Shown: positions 1 to 10,940 of the stretch, in pieces
Position numbering within the stretch: position 1 is the first letter of the stretch
How the letters are laid out: each line of letters begins with the position of its first letter
NCBI GenBank assembly: GCA_022661535.1
Contig: JAKULF010000003.1
Location: 62,001 to 126,000 of the forward strand
DNA: 64,000 nt
Direction: 5' to 3'
Origin: Eutypa lata
Taxonomy: Eukaryota; Ascomycota; Sordariomycetes; Xylariales; Diatrypaceae
Notes under the pieces: model-generated
What the model saw: only the letters and a program-made list of their open reading frames with translations
Database searches by the model: none
Told to the model about the DNA's origin: nothing
Position numbers and translations under genes: made by a program

Positions 1-884
1 TTCTCTACTATCCTGGTAGATAATCATAATTACCGGGAAACAGTTATTTCACGATTATAATTACTACAATTAATGCTGAAACAAGGCACACGAAACTGGA
101 TAATAATACTATTAAAATTCCCCACCATTAACCATCTCCGACTGAGTTGACACTCGTTCCGACCTTTCGGCCATTCTTTTGAGCTAATCGTTGATTCCTT
201 CCAACATTCATTGTTCTCTTTTTGCTCGTCTTACCTTGAAGGGGAGACCGTGGCTTATTAGTTATACCGACTTCTATACAATACATTCTCGGCATCTTTC
301 TGGCACACGGTACTTCGACTAGGATCGTGAGACACTTAAGCTTCAATCCTCGCTGGGTTATCCGCAACGATAACAGGGATTCGCTAATCAGGGGCTCATT
401 GCACGTTTCTATCTCAGCCTTGTTGTATGAGAGACGGTCGAACAACAAACCATCGAAACGTCTCTTTTTCATCACATCCTTTTCTTGCTTGGTCTGGTCT
501 AATCTGATCTGATCTGATCTTTCATCCGATCACGACGAGGCGCAGTACGACATTGCATGCATTAATCGTGCTGGGTTTCAAACACATCCCACTCCCGCGT
601 TTGCTCCTATCCCAACATCGATCATACCCGGAGTCAATCTGACCCTGAATCCATATCTTCCTTCGACCTCAAGTACAAGAGAAGAAGATCGACGGTCCGG
701 TCTGTGGAGCAAGTCCAAGACCACGTAGACATTTTTATTTCCGTTCTTCACCATCATTGCCTTCGGACGAACGAGGTGAAGACGACGTGAATTAACAGTG
801 GAAGTTCTGATACGATAGAGAAAAGCCTAATAGCGTTGGTGAAGCCTTTTCGGTTTCTCCTGCACGAGGCATCAAAATTGCCCA
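1..884. other. Intergenic / 5' leader of the TBC gene
   Basis: No supportable gene. Short ORFs on both strands here are compositionally ordinary and overlap one another. A short GATCT-type direct repeat lies near 500-522. The stretch just before 885 is probably promoter and untranslated leader of the TBC gene. Confidence 0.5.
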
Positions 885-3184
885 ATGCCGAGTGACACGA
901 CAATGATATACGGCGGTTCAAACTTTGTTGACGAGGTTGACAACGACATTTCCGGCCCCGGCTCCCCACCCGGCATGTCCACATCGAAATCTTCCAAGAC
1001 TTCTTCATTACGCTCCTATAACTCGGACGATGACAATGGCGTGGCAGCAGATGCTGCCCATTTCGAAGAGATCGGACTTGACGATGACACCGCTACTATT
1101 GACGCGTCGCATTCTCGCGACTTCCAACAGACCAAATCTAATCCAAACCCCTATAGTGCATCCTTTGCTTCCGACCTCCGCGCTGCATCCGCCAGACATG
1201 TAGGCCCCAAAATCCATCCTCAGGCGCAAACCCGCGGCTTGGTTCGCCCCAACGCGCCGCGCGAGATCACCCCGGGAAAGAAATCTCGGCCGACGTTCCC
1301 ACCCACGAGGCCTGGGTTCCGGGATACAAGCACGCACAATCTTACTATGATTGGCCCAGATCCCCAACGAGGTCCTTTGCCGATGCGTGGAATGCCCGTT
1401 CGATCTGCTTCCACCTTGAGCGTCAATCGCCGACGTCGAAGCCCCAGTCCGAATCAATCATTAAACCCACGCGACCCGAACAGACCAGGCCTTATCCGGC
1501 GAAGCAGTTGGCAATCCAATCGAGAGCGGAAAGGGATCATAGAGTTAGAGAAGGAATGTGACGATGATGATGATGACAACATCCCCGATGGCTTCATTCT
1601 GGATAATGTGCCTCTGTCGCCTCGCCCCCCTACAGAACGGTCTTCTAGCCGGCCCGCATCGACGTCGACGTCTCCCGAGAGATTATCAAAGGATCGGATG
1701 CGTAACGTTGGTAATGGTACCCCGTCGGTTGCCACCGACAGCGGTTCACTTAGGTCGCCAACATGGAAAACCGATTCTTCACCGACTCCGACCAAGTCTG
1801 GCGCGTCTTCCCCGAAGGGCCGTGCGAAGAGTTGGACGGCCGCCGTCTCAGCGCTGAGCGCCGAAGCCAAGGCGCTCACGGAGAAGCTCGAGGAGCATGC
1901 CGATGAGCTCGATAAGCATGGAGTATTCCAGCAACCATGCTTACAGACCGCCAAACCTCGAGTGAAATCTGCTTTTGCCGAGCTCCCGCCTCTCCGGAGG
2001 ACGAATATCATGATCGACCCATTGCCTATCTCCAAAGAAAAAGAAGCCGTTCTATCGCGAACCAGGCCGTCGTGGCTACCACCGAAGGACCCCGCGGAGG
2101 AGAAGAAACATATCAGGGAATACCAAAAAATGATGGTCAGCAGCATCGAGGCGGAACAAAAGCGAGAAGCTGCTCTCAAAGAAAAGGAACGGCTCAAGGA
2201 CAAGGCCGCCAATGCGCTAATTCGTGTCTGGGATGAAGATGTTTTGAAGAGATGGGATACCGCCATCCGCGAAACGAAGACCCGCGAGCTTTGGTGGAAG
2301 GGGGTGGCACCCCGTTTCCGAGGCACTGTCTGGTCTCAAGCGATCGGCAATGAACTTGGCCTGACGGAGAATTCGTTCCAGGCGGCACTTTCGAGAGCTC
2401 GTGAGGTAGAAGCACGAGTGTCAGCAGGAAAGGCTACGACGGAGGACGAACGACGCATAGCTTGGTTCAAACAGATTCGAAGGGATGTTCAGGAACAGAC
2501 TTGGGTAGAACTCAAGATCTTCCAAGCAGGTGGCCCTCTGCACACGGCCCTTGTAGATGTTCTACGAGCATATGCCATGTATCGGAGCGATATCGGCTAC
2601 GTATCCGGTTGTAATGTAAGTTTGTCCCATTCCACGCGCCTGACGACTTTCAGGTCTTCTATCAACGGAACTGATTCACTAATCCACCCGAACAGACCAT
2701 TGCTGCCTTGCTCTTGTTGAACCTACCTACGCCATCTGCAGTTTTCATGACGTTAGCCAACGTTCTCAACCGATCCCTTCCCTTATCGTTCTACGCTTCG
2801 GATTCCGGAGCCAAGACATCAGCATACAACTTCGTGCTCGAAACTCTAGCTCAGAAATCCCCTAAGCTCCACCAGCATCTCGGAAACCGCGATCTCGGCC
2901 TCGAGCCGGACAACTACCTTGCTGCTACCTTCACTGCTCTCTTCACACAGAATGTTAGTCTCGACGAGGCCACACGGTTATGGGACGTCTACGTGTTCGA
3001 AAGAGATAACGTTCTCATCTCAGCTGCTGTTGCTTTGCTTCTGGATAGGGAGATGGCGTTACTCAGTGCGAATACCTCGGAGGAGGTCCGTCGTGCTCTC
3101 GATTACCGCAGCAGCAGGTCGGACTCGCAAGGTAAAGAAGATGAGTGGATAGAGAAGGTTCGATCTGCTGGTGCCAAATCATAA
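885..3184 (+). CDS. TBC-domain protein (Rab GAP-like) with degenerate catalytic fingers
   Basis: Two exons, 885-2615 and 2696-3184, encode 739 residues. The 80-base intron has GTAAGT at its donor and ACAG at its acceptor, and it keeps the frame in phase 0. The first ~440 residues are disordered, rich in Ser/Pro/Arg, with a short acidic run near residue 225. The TBC domain begins near residue 465 (Trp-rich GVAPRFRGTVW motif) and continues across the intron to about residue 700. TBC proteins normally act as GTPase activators for Rab proteins in membrane traffic, using an arginine in IxxDxxR and a glutamine in YxQG. Here these read IRRDVQE (residues 531-537) and YVSG (572-575), so both fingers are absent. 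This resembles what I remember of TBC1D12/14-like fungal relatives. The fold assignment is firm; GAP activity is doubtful. Confidence 0.88.
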
Positions 3185-5407
3185 GGCCCGGTGGTGCATG
3201 TAATATGCATGTAATATGCATATATAATATGGAGTTGACCGATGCTGAATGTGCTTGAAAGCATCGGAGATTAATACCTACTATTCCCCACCCCAATACT
3301 TGCTCCTTTTTTGTATATATATAATCAAAGCGGTAAACAACCAGTACCTGCCTTTCTTTGCTTAACACTCGATGGGAGCGGTCTACATACATCCGGGAGC
3401 ATGACATGGTCTTGGGTTTAGAAGTCACTTTTGGGGGCATCCGCAAGGAACCTAAAGACACGTCGATCCGAGCCAGCCAGCCAGCCAAGTCAGGCCCTTA
3501 CTTAAGTCTAGTGCAGATGAGATGGGCCGTTGGCAGTTTAGGCGAAGGTTCACATCAACTAAACATGCGAATTATGAAGCAACTCTGGGGGTGGGACAAG
3601 GAAATTTAGGAGGCAAAGATGGGTTTTTTGTCACATCAAGGAAACGGGAGTTTAATTGTATTGTGTAATGGTGTCGTGTCGTGCAGTGTAGAAAGACAAG
3701 ACTTCCTCCCAGCCGATGGAAAGAGCCTATTTTTTGTTAAGATATTTATTTTTCACTTCTCTCGCAAGGGGAAGATGGAATTTCTATCCGGCTTGGAGAG
3801 AAATTCAATCGAAGAGAAGAAAAATGTTTGGGGTTTCCACTACGTATGATTTGTCGTCGATTGATAGATTGAAGGTGTGAATGTCTCTATGAACTAACTG
3901 CATTGTTCTGTCTTGTTTAGTGAAATCTTTTGTTTTTGATAGATATGAGCTTCCTAAGTACGACGCTTGCTATAGATAGGGGGCCCCTTATTGCAGCGTC
4001 CCTACGCATACTCTTCTATTTTCAGATTGATAATTCTGGTGTTCCTAGTTACCGTCTATATCGTCGTATTAAAAAGTAATATTTTCTCCCATGTTATTAT
4101 TGTTCTCGCATAATCTGTATGTGTATCACTTTGATAGGGTTTCAACGCTAGGAATATCGTCATGGACCGCACGGTATTCACTGGGGTAAAGGTCTAATCA
4201 GAGGATAGATGATTTGACGATGTCATCGTTCCTTATTAAACACTATTACATTATGATAAATATACGGCCAATGTTGCTATTGTGCCACGGCAAATGTTAG
4301 TCAATCAATCTCGTTAACATAAGAATTCGAATGCTTGCTTATCGTTAGGCCCTACCCCTGAATTCCTAAGTAGAAGCCGAGGATGCGGAACTATTTCGTG
4401 ATATCCCGGAGCCATGTGCACATTAGCTCATAACGGTCACTTAAGTTTCATAAGTCGATACCGCTATATATAGCAGGATATTATTTTCTTAGACTACAGG
4501 CTAGAAACTAAGATCTAGCCTTATAAACCCCTCCATTAATATGATGAGATCTTAGGCAATGAGGCCGGTGTAAGCAGCTGTGTTTTGGGAGCCAAGTGAA
4601 GGACTTATTAGCAGAAAGTCTATACATTAGCCTCAAACCTTTGAACTATTTCATCTAAGTCACAGAAGAGCATTTGACTAAATGCATGCTTGGTGTAATT
4701 CTGTGCATGCCAGCCACCCTTTGCTAGGCTGTAGACATATCGCCCACGTCCACGTTAACAATTAGGTCAATCAGTTAGGATAAGACAATGCATGCGGTTT
4801 CGGAGGTCAGCTTATCTATGGAGGCTCATAAATTGGTAACTGCTGTTCTCTATCTGGTTGGACATTGCAGAGATAACTTACTGCTCCTGCTTTCTGGCCT
4901 GCTATATGAAATTAAACCAGAAGCACTTTCTTTCTTGCTCAGGAATAATATACAATGGTTGACATAGGATAGTCAACCAATATTCGGATCATATGATGAT
5001 TATATGTAGAGGTATCAGGATGGTAGAGTAAGCGACTGTGAACAACAATGCATTGCTTGCACATGAGTCCATACAATACAATTTACTACTTGACACTCAC
5101 TGCAGCAAGTGTCCGAAGTGATAACCGCCAGTTATAAAAGGCTATTTCCGGAGACCTTAAGATGTGAAGAGGAATTTTCCGTAAAGCTAGCCGCATAACA
5201 CCTCTGTTTCTTCCTTTCTTTCACTGGATTCAAAGTAGCTATGCCGAAAGAGCAGATACAAATCTACGGACAGGATTGATGAGCCAAAAAGACGGATCAA
5301 GTTTTACGGGTACTCACTCTCGTTTCCTTCATGGGAAGAAATTGGCTGAGAAATAAGAAATGAGAAATGAGAAAAGAGGAATGAGAAGGGGTCAACATAT
5401 ATGTATG
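3185..5407. other. AT-rich intergenic region
   Basis: About 2.2 kb without a convincing gene. The first few hundred bases are likely the 3' untranslated region of the TBC gene. Frames are broken everywhere. The longest item noticed is a ~50-codon ORF at 4818-4967 (+), which has no recognisable family. Confidence 0.5.
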
Positions 5408-6076
5408 TTACACTATATACCGACACTTTGCTAAATCAAACAGCAAACTCCAACAACCCATTTCTATGCTGCTCTTCTCATGGCGAATACCCCCTCTTTG
5501 GGCAACGTTGGCCTCTACCCTATGGCAGTTCTCTCCCTCTGTCATGCTTTGCATTCTTGGTTGCATAAGTCCCAATACCATGGACAAGAGTGTGCATAAC
5601 ACGATAATAAATACCGATATTTTGTGTCGAACCACCCGCGATTTCCCCATCCTCAAAGTCACCCCACATATCTCGCCCGGCTGGCTCATGCGGGTCGGCG
5701 AGGAGAAGGGAAATCCTCTTGCCCATATGGGGACTCGAGGCGTTCGCTGAAGGAAAAATATGGAAAGAGCTGCTGAGCGGTGCAAGACTGCCCTTCGCCG
5801 TGGCAGAGACTGAGTTGAGGTTGAGATGATCCGGACTCTACCGATTGTCGATGGAAAGTAATGGCAGACCAACAGCGCGAGGAAGTTGTGTACGACATGG
5901 GAAAACGAGAAGTTGGTGGGATCGGTGTTGCTGAATGCAGAGCTTAGGGCAGAGCCTGTAGCGTATTTGGATTTGGTCCCGGTGGTCGAGCAGACTCCCC
6001 AAGGATGGAAGTTTGGTAAATCTAGCTTGGTCGAGGATACAGAGGAAAAGGGTTGGTTCTCAGTCTTACATACCAA
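5408..6076 (-). CDS. Hypothetical protein, unresolved strand
   Basis: A 222-codon open frame on the minus strand, rich in Ser/Thr, with one hydrophobic segment (ISVFIIVLCTLLSMVLGLM) about three quarters along. I recognise no family. The same DNA holds shorter open frames on both strands: 5466-5750 and 5886-6107 on plus, and 5520-5726 in another minus frame, the latter with an acidic, protein-like composition. The true coding strand is therefore unclear. The open length is somewhat more than chance would usually give in this composition, so the region may be coding or a relic. Confidence 0.22.
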   Translation of the reverse strand: MVCKTENQPFSSVSSTKLDLPNFHPWGVCSTTGTKSKYATGSALSSAFSNTDPTNFSFSHVVHNFLALLVCHYFPSTIGRVRIISTSTQSLPRRRAVLHRSAALSIFFLQRTPRVPIWARGFPFSSPTRMSQPGEICGVTLRMGKSRVVRHKISVFIIVLCTLLSMVLGLMQPRMQSMTEGENCHRVEANVAQRGGIRHEKSSIEMGCWSLLFDLAKCRYIV

Positions 6077-6349
6077 CTTAATAGTTACTGTTGCGCGTCA
6101 TCTCTAACCAAGCTGTCAGGGTGTGTAGATTTTATGTTCCCAGAACTTCGAGACACCTGTCACGTTTAGGTGGGGCGAGAAAACATCAAGTTGTGCACAA
6201 GATTCTAAGCCAATAGTATAAAACGCTATGTAAAGGAGTCGCTTATGTTCAACGCCGTCTATGCAAAATTCAACCACTCAGGAAGACAAAGAAAAAGAAG
6301 GGAAAAAAAAGCCCGGCCCATGAATACCTAAGGTAAGTAAGTAAGTTAG

Positions 6350-7075
6350 TCATCCAGCCGGTTTCGATTGCGCCGACGAGATGGGTCTCGTCGATACGGC
6401 CACGATGCTCAGGAAGATGTTCCACCCGAACCCGACGCAACCCCCGACGAGGACCCGCCATCTCACGGGGATCCACACGAAGCTGATGAAGGCGACGACG
6501 GGCCAGATGTGCCAGCCCGCCTTCATGAGCTGCCACAGCTTCTGCTGGATGATGTCGAGAATCTCGCCGAACTGCTGCACGCGCGCGATGTTCGTGATGA
6601 CGAGCAGGATGCAGATCATGAACGACAGCCCGAGCGTCATGTCGGCGACGAGCTTAGCGAGCGTGTTGAACCAGCTGATGCCGCCATCGTTGGTGGGAGC
6701 GCTAGCTGGACCGTGATGATGAGATGCCGACGGAGACGAAGATGGCGGTGGCAGGGGTAGGGTCGTCATGGGAATCACGTGGTGGTGGTGGTGCTGCTCG
6801 CTCTTCCCTCCGTCATCCTTGTCGCCTACCGGGGCCGGGCGGAAGTGGCGGCGCTTCTGCTCCACCCGGCGTCCCGGAAAGGTCTTCTCCAGGAACTCCT
6901 GCCACACGTAGTTGATGTTGGCGCCGACGAAGCCGTAGATGGCGAACTCGAGGATGCGCTGCCGGTCGATCGGCACGTAATCTGTCGCGTGCCAGTTCGC
7001 CGTCACCTGCGCCGTCAGGTTCGCGGCTCCCTTTAGCACGGCGTTCTGGCAGGCCGTCGCCAGCATAGACGGCAT
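6350..7075 (-). CDS. Mpv17/PMP22-family integral membrane protein
   Basis: Single exon, 241 residues. The N-terminal half matches the Mpv17 pattern: a short helix followed by a segment with DRQRILEFAIYGF and NYVWQEFLEKTFPG. The C-terminal part carries the family signature: a KLWQLMKAGWHIWPVVAFI segment, then a VPVRW-like turn (IPVRWR), then GFGWNIFLSIVA near the end. About four membrane segments are visible. A His-rich and Pro/Ser-rich insertion (roughly residues 94-130) lengthens the loop between the two halves. Family members sit in peroxisomal, mitochondrial inner or vacuolar membranes and are thought to form channels or support membrane homeostasis; the location of this one cannot be read from the sequence. 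It is convergent with whatever lies at 5.4-6.1 kb. Confidence 0.85.
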   Translation of the reverse strand: MPSMLATACQNAVLKGAANLTAQVTANWHATDYVPIDRQRILEFAIYGFVGANINYVWQEFLEKTFPGRRVEQKRRHFRPAPVGDKDDGGKSEQHHHHHVIPMTTLPLPPPSSSPSASHHHGPASAPTNDGGISWFNTLAKLVADMTLGLSFMICILLVITNIARVQQFGEILDIIQQKLWQLMKAGWHIWPVVAFISFVWIPVRWRVLVGGCVGFGWNIFLSIVAVSTRPISSAQSKPAG

Positions 7076-8167
7076 GGTGGGTGGATGGGTGGATGGGTGG
7101 CTGCCTGGCTACCTAAGTAGTTCGGTATGTGATGTGATGTAATGCAATGCACCTAGGCAATGTAAAGTAATGTGATATGATGTGCGTGTGGGGGGTCAGA
7201 AGTAGTAATAGTGGCGGTAACGGTAAGTTGGGGGAGCCCGAAGGGTTGGTGACGGTGACGGTGACGGCGACGCGCGACGCGACGGACCTAGTAAGATTAC
7301 CGGAAACCAGATGTTGCTTCTTCTTTGGAACATAATATATTAGTCAATCAATTGTTTGTTTGAATTTCTTCGTAAACAATTCATTTATGTAGTTGATTAT
7401 AAGGTCGTTATTTTTATTTTTATTTTATTTTAAAAGAGTTGCTGTTTGCGCAATGGCCATGCCCATGCTTATGCTTGTCTGGCTTATGTAGCTTCTTGGT
7501 GTATCTGCGCCGTGACCCACCAATACAGCTGCTTGCCACCTGTCTGTCTGCTACCTGTCGTATCTGCCTGTTCGCAACCACCATACACAGGAGGTATCAA
7601 ACCTATGCAAACCACTAGATGGAGTATTCATGATGGATTTCATTGTATCAGAGCTTTTATGTCTTTTGGGTAAGGTCATATGGCTAAATCAACAAGTCTA
7701 TTCGGTATATGCAGTTTTAATTGCGCTGTAAGTATCTGATAAACTGCCCCTATCCTGAGCTAAGTCGTGTAGACAGCGCTGCAGGTGTCGCTACTACCTA
7801 AGCTGCCACTACCAGCTCCCTCCCTCCCTCCCTACCTACGTACTACCTTTGAAGGCATTCACACTTTAAGTTGGCTATAATAGCTAGGTGACATCTAGTG
7901 AGTTGCATAAAGGTGCCTCCTACGCATGATGGGTAGCAACCGACAGCGATGCCAAGCATGGGACAGCTGCATAAGTAAGTCACTGCAAATACATGAAAAA
8001 GCACACTGCAGATTCCGCAAAGATCTATTATTATATGCCTAGTCGACCACCACTGCACCTACTTTACTAGAGGGGTGAATGAGTACTAGAGCTCTAGGAT
8101 ACAAGAGGCCGTCTCAAACTCAACCATTGACAACCAATCTGCCCACCATTTGGCATCAAGGCGATGC
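7076..8167. other. Intergenic region with simple repeats
   Basis: No gene seen. It holds the likely promoter of the Mpv17-type gene (reading left), a GGTGAC-type hexamer repeat near 7247-7268, a TA/TTTTA-rich stretch near 7400-7435 and a TCCC run near 7818-7834. The ~70-codon ORFs on either strand show no protein-like features. Confidence 0.5.
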
Positions 8168-9875
8168 TCACATGTCGTCGCAGATATCCATTCTCTCCTC
8201 TTGTAGACCAATCAGCCTCTCCAATTTTGTGAGACGCTGCTCTACGCTCTGTTGTGGGGTCGACTTATGTCGCTGCTGCACTTTATACCCCTTGGTATTA
8301 TGACCCCCACGTTCGGGCGAACGAGTCAAATCGATGACATCGATATCCTCGAGGTCGAGTTCGAGCAGTTTGCGTTTTCTCTCTGATTGGGGTGTTAGCG
8401 GCTGCGTTGCCGTATATCGAGATTGTCCCTTGTTTTCTCCCAGGGGCTTCCCTCGTGGTGTAGTAGGAGCGCTGCGAGTTGGCTTGTGGTCGGCATCCGC
8501 TGGTTTGACTGCGCAACTGCTTGTAGTTCCTCGCTGGGGGTGTGGTGATGGCTTGGTGGCTGTTTCAGGGCGACTTTGTGAAGGAGAAGGGCTTTCCTCG
8601 TCGTTTGCAAATGGCCTTGACCGTAATGGAGTTCCGTTAGGATTTGCCGGGATGTTCCGTTTGCTCTTCTTTGCTGAACCTGGAAGGGTTGCTCTGATGT
8701 CTGTACTTGAAGGCTGGCGAGGCTGGCGAGGATCATCGGTGGATGATGAGTGCATAGAAGAATCATCAACCTTGGAGACTATGTTTTGGGTCTTTTTCGG
8801 GGTCTTCTTTTTGTAAGCTTCCGGGAATAAGAGCCGCCTCTTGACGGCGGGGCGGTGGTCAAGTCGTAGGTCCTTTAGAGAGCGTAGTGTACTTGAATCG
8901 CAAGGGGTATCCGGCTGCCGAGGTGATGTGGTGGAAGATTCTGTGCTGCTTGATGGGTGTCCTAAATCGTCTTGACTCTGCCCACTACCCGGGCCTTGAG
9001 ACTGGATGGAGGTCGTCGGTGCGGTTATCGGCTGCAGTGCCTCAATACGCCGTATAAGACGCATGCTCATAACTGAGTTCGCCTTGCCTGTTTCTGTCAT
9101 CTTTTTATTGATGTACTCAACATTCTTATTCGTTCTGTTACGGCATGCCGGCGACAAGAGAAACTCTGAGGTGGACTCCTCAGGCCCGAAAGCAAGGAGA
9201 TAGCTAGACATTAGCTCTGAGACTGCTTGTTGTATGCCCCGGCGTCCTTCTATCTCTAGCCAGCCATCGATGGCTCGGTCTAGATTCTCGCGGCCTCCAT
9301 GGTATGGTGGAATCTTCCTTTCCAACAACGACTGCTTCCTCTCTTGACACACTTCTGCCAACCAGCATTTGATCTCAATACCACTGAGAGGATGACCAGG
9401 TCTGATGCGAGAAGGGAGGTTACTGGCGACATGGTTGAAGAATTCACCGGTGTTGGCACACTCGTAGTATAATCCTTCGAGCTGTGTACATAAGTCGACA
9501 AGATCCAATTGATAGGCGATGTTACGTCTATCTAGTGAGACATAGTTGTTACCGATGACTTCGTGAGTCCTTAGTTGAGATCTAGAGTCAACCGTAGCAT
9601 CATTCTCCCTTAGTGGACCAGCTGACTAGAATACTGTAAGCAGAGAAGGGCAAGTACTGAGTGAGCATTGTACTTACATCGAGCTCATTCTGGAGTTGTT
9701 GGCTAATAAGATCATCGACCCCGACATCACAGTCTCGTGTGCTGCCTTGTGACTTAGGGGGGGTGACTAACTGATGAGCATCCATCGCAACAGCACGCGA
9801 TGTAGATAGCAGTGGCACACGTTTTACGGGTAGACGGGTATGCCTAAGCAGACAAGGAGAAGCCAGTTTGCTCAA
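8168..9875 (-). CDS. Paralogue A of a tandem family: N-terminal ~100-aa module, disordered middle, coiled-coil tail
   Basis: Two exons, 9678-9875 and 8168-9625, encode 551 residues. The 52-base intron starts GTAAGT and ends CTAG. A nearer ACAG acceptor would bring an in-frame stop, so CTAG was chosen. The start could also be Met31. Residues ~100-195 hold the module shared with the two genes to the right: a DLVDLC helix, GEFFNHVASNL, a CWLAEVCQERK segment and NLDRAIDGWLEI. A long Ser/Pro/Lys-rich region follows, with a likely SUMO-interacting motif (VIDLT, ~496-500) just after an acidic run. The last ~25 residues form an amphipathic tail (QRLTKLERLIGLQEERM). The basic, disordered composition suggests a nuclear protein, but no function can be named. 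It is divergently arranged from paralogue B, about 1.07 kb apart. Confidence 0.72.
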
Positions 9876-10940
9876 GAAAGCCTAGGCAGTAATCGTAATT
9901 GACGAACAGCTGTCTATGCCGTCAACAAAGCCATTCATGAGGGTTCCAAAGGGATAGCTATCTGGAGTTGCACCACCCCAGGAACCAAGACCCAATCAAC
10001 CACTGTCATAGCGACCGGGAAAATTTTGTCCAGGGAAAAGCATCTAGCGCGGTTACCCTGCACGCGCGAAATAGGGGTGGAAGCTGATCAGTGTCAGGTA
10101 AACGCGTCCCTAGGACAAACAAAGCAACGGGTACCGGGTGCCGGGTGCATTCAACCATCCACACATAAGTATTATATGCAGTGCTATTAGCGATCTAGTC
10201 AGATTCACTCCATCTAGATTAAGGAGATATGTTTGATATGTATCGACCGACATTAAGAATGTCGGAAAAGCAAGCAGTCAATACGCCGGCCCGAAAAAGA
10301 AAAAAGAAGAAAAGAAAGAGCCCGCAGGCCAATCAAACAATTGACCAGGGATACGCGAATCGGCACCCTCACAGCACTGTGTGAATCATGTTTTAAAAGC
10401 CACCTAGGTAGATATGATGATAGGTAATCGACATACAGGAAGTCTATCACCCTCAAGCATACTTGACTGCTCTATTCGCAAGAGACCATCCAATGAGAAT
10501 AGCAGGAGAGTCCCCTCGATATTTCAATCAATTGCTAGACTATTTGTATCCCGCCCTAGTGTGACTGATATATAGAAGACAACCTTGCCCTGTGTCTAGA
10601 GATAGTCAACCAACCGTAACCAACCTTGCTCTTTACATGTTTGAGCACAATTGACTGGTCGACGGGGATTCTGCCGTCCAGCAGTCGAGACCTGAGATAG
10701 CAATACGATAGTCATACCCAACACCCAGCCCCTCTATCCCAATCTCACATCATTAAAGGTTAGTAAAATATTTAGATCGAGCATTGGTTTAAATGTTTAC
10801 ATAGATAGGTTACATCGAGCCACCGACTCTTCACAACACCGTTCGTACATAGATAACGGACAGCCAAGGAGCTGAGAGGACTTGCATCCTCATCAAGCCT
10901 CTCAAGAACTGATACCATTGCGCCAGAAAGGATTCGAATC
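9876..10940. other. Divergent intergenic region between paralogues A and B
   Basis: This stretch should contain the promoters of both flanking genes. A CCGGGTGCCGGGTGC repeat lies at about 10134-10149, and pyrimidine/purine tracts are frequent. No convincing coding region was seen. Near 10880-10935 the minus strand has a tRNA-like D-arm and T-arm string, judged too irregular to call. Confidence 0.45.

Noticed and set aside
4818..4967. Short ORF starting MEAHKLVTAVLYLVGH in the AT-rich gap
   Set aside because: About 50 codons, no splice partners and no family; could be a relic but not supportable.
10880..10940. tRNA-like string on the minus strand (D-arm-like TGGCGCAATGGTA, and a GAGGATGCAAGTCCTC stem)
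   Set aside because: The acceptor stem does not pair, the best T-arm-like GATTCGAATCC lies on the wrong side, and it abuts the start of paralogue B. Too irregular to call.
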